5,832 nucleotides of DNA from Actinomycetes bacterium (GTDB lineage Bacteria > Actinomycetota > Actinomycetes > Mycobacteriales > Micromonosporaceae), in assembly GCA_023437285.1 (NCBI GenBank), contig JAEZGP010000434.1, positions 1 to 5,832 on the forward strand, read 5' to 3'. The translations under genes were made by a program, and so were the position numbers. Below are positions 5,510 through 5,832 of this stretch, in pieces; position 1 is the stretch's first letter; every line of letters begins with the position of its first letter. The notes below the pieces were generated by a model. That model searched no databases, was not told the DNA's origin, and saw only the letters and a list, made by a program, of their open reading frames with translations.

Positions 5510-5832
5510 CCCTGAGCCCGACGCTTCCCGACGACATCCTCAGCGGCATGCCCACCCCCACGCAGGGACGGTGGCAACCCCAACGGGCAGGTATCGCAGG
5601 CCTGTTCCACTACGACGCCCAAGTGTTCACCTTCTACCGCGGACGCCTGCTGCTGCGCGGCAACAACGGCAACGGCAAGTCCATGGCTCTGGAAGTGCTG
5701 CTGCCATTCGTGCTGGTCGCCGACACCGACCCGAGCCAGCTGAGCACGTTCGGCAACCGCAACCGGTCGATGTACACGTGGCTGCTGGGCCACGACCCTG
5801 CCAGCCGACATGCCGGCGCCCGCGGCTATGTG
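5506..5832 (+). CDS. jetC: Wadjet-type JetC, TIGR02680 SMC-like ATPase (5' part)
   Basis: The first 109 residues are present; the gene runs off the window end. It would be the motor subunit of the complex, an SMC/SbcC-like ATPase that extrudes DNA loops so that small closed circles are recognised. The N-terminus has the family pattern: RWQPQRAGIAGLFHYDAQVF, then GRLLLRGNNGNGKSMALE, in which G52-S59 (GNNGNGKS) is a complete Walker A, followed by LLPFVLVAD and NRSMYTWLLG. The GTG start at 5506-5508 overlaps the jetB TGA, with GGAG at 5497-5500 spaced 5 nt away. Full-length relatives are long (well over 1,000 residues), with the signature and Walker B motifs at the far end, so neither can be checked here. 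jetD, the TOPRIM nuclease gene, is expected next but is outside the window. Confidence 0.85.
   Translation, partial: MTLSPTLPDDILSGMPTPTQGRWQPQRAGIAGLFHYDAQVFTFYRGRLLLRGNNGNGKSMALEVLLPFVLVADTDPSQLSTFGNRNRSMYTWLLGHDPASRHAGARGYV

Noticed and set aside
5062..5811. Minus-strand ORF opposite the end of jetB and the start of jetC
   Set aside because: It crosses the jetB-jetC junction in antisense, has low-complexity Ser/Ala runs and no domain, while jetC has a Walker A in the opposing frame.
2649..5832. Type I Wadjet (DUF3375/DUF4194/JetC/DUF2220)
   Set aside because: The first two proteins resemble DUF2397 and DUF2398, not DUF3375 and DUF4194.

Overview
The window looks like chromosome or large-plasmid DNA from a high-GC actinobacterium. 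GC content is high, third codon positions are strongly G/C, GTG starts are used, and the protein families resemble Mycobacterium/Nocardia/Pseudonocardia-type accessory DNA. No taxon can be fixed from the sequence alone.

Layout. (1) 2-184 is the N-terminal remnant of an ISL3-type transposase, with a CxxC zinc-finger motif, cut off by an insertion. (2) 185-1691 is an apparently intact IS3-family element of about 1.5 kb. Its orfA and orfB are on the minus strand, related by a -1 shift, and the transposase has a complete DD(35)E triad. The ends form imperfect inverted repeats beginning TG. No target duplication is visible, and the two flanks belong to unrelated genes. (3) 1692-2420 is the C-terminal head of an SbcC/Rad50-like ATPase. 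It keeps the LSGGE signature, Walker B and H-loop but lacks the Walker A half and most of the coiled coil, so it is a pseudogene. (4) 2421-2642 is a relatively AT-rich intergenic region with four GATCGC motifs, an 11-bp direct repeat and a short hairpin; it is the probable control region of the next operon. (5) 2649 to the window end holds three tightly coupled plus-strand genes: a DUF2397/TIGR02677 protein, a DUF2398/TIGR02678 protein, and the first 109 residues of a TIGR02680-type SMC-like ATPase with a Walker A motif.

The operon is best read as the first three genes of a Wadjet/Ept-type (JetABCD) SMC plasmid-defence system. The expected parts are a kleisin-like JetA, a KITE-like JetB and the SMC-like motor JetC. 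JetD, the TOPRIM nuclease that cuts extruded circular DNA, is expected just beyond the window. The family set is not the DUF3375/DUF4194 set of type I Wadjet; I leave the numbered subtype open. JetA-JetB overlap as TAATG and JetB-JetC as GTGA, each with a well-spaced ribosome binding site, which suggests translational coupling and controlled stoichiometry.

The left half shows mobile-element damage beside the defence operon, typical of a defence island. The IS sits at a junction between two unrelated broken genes, so a deletion or recombination probably followed insertion.
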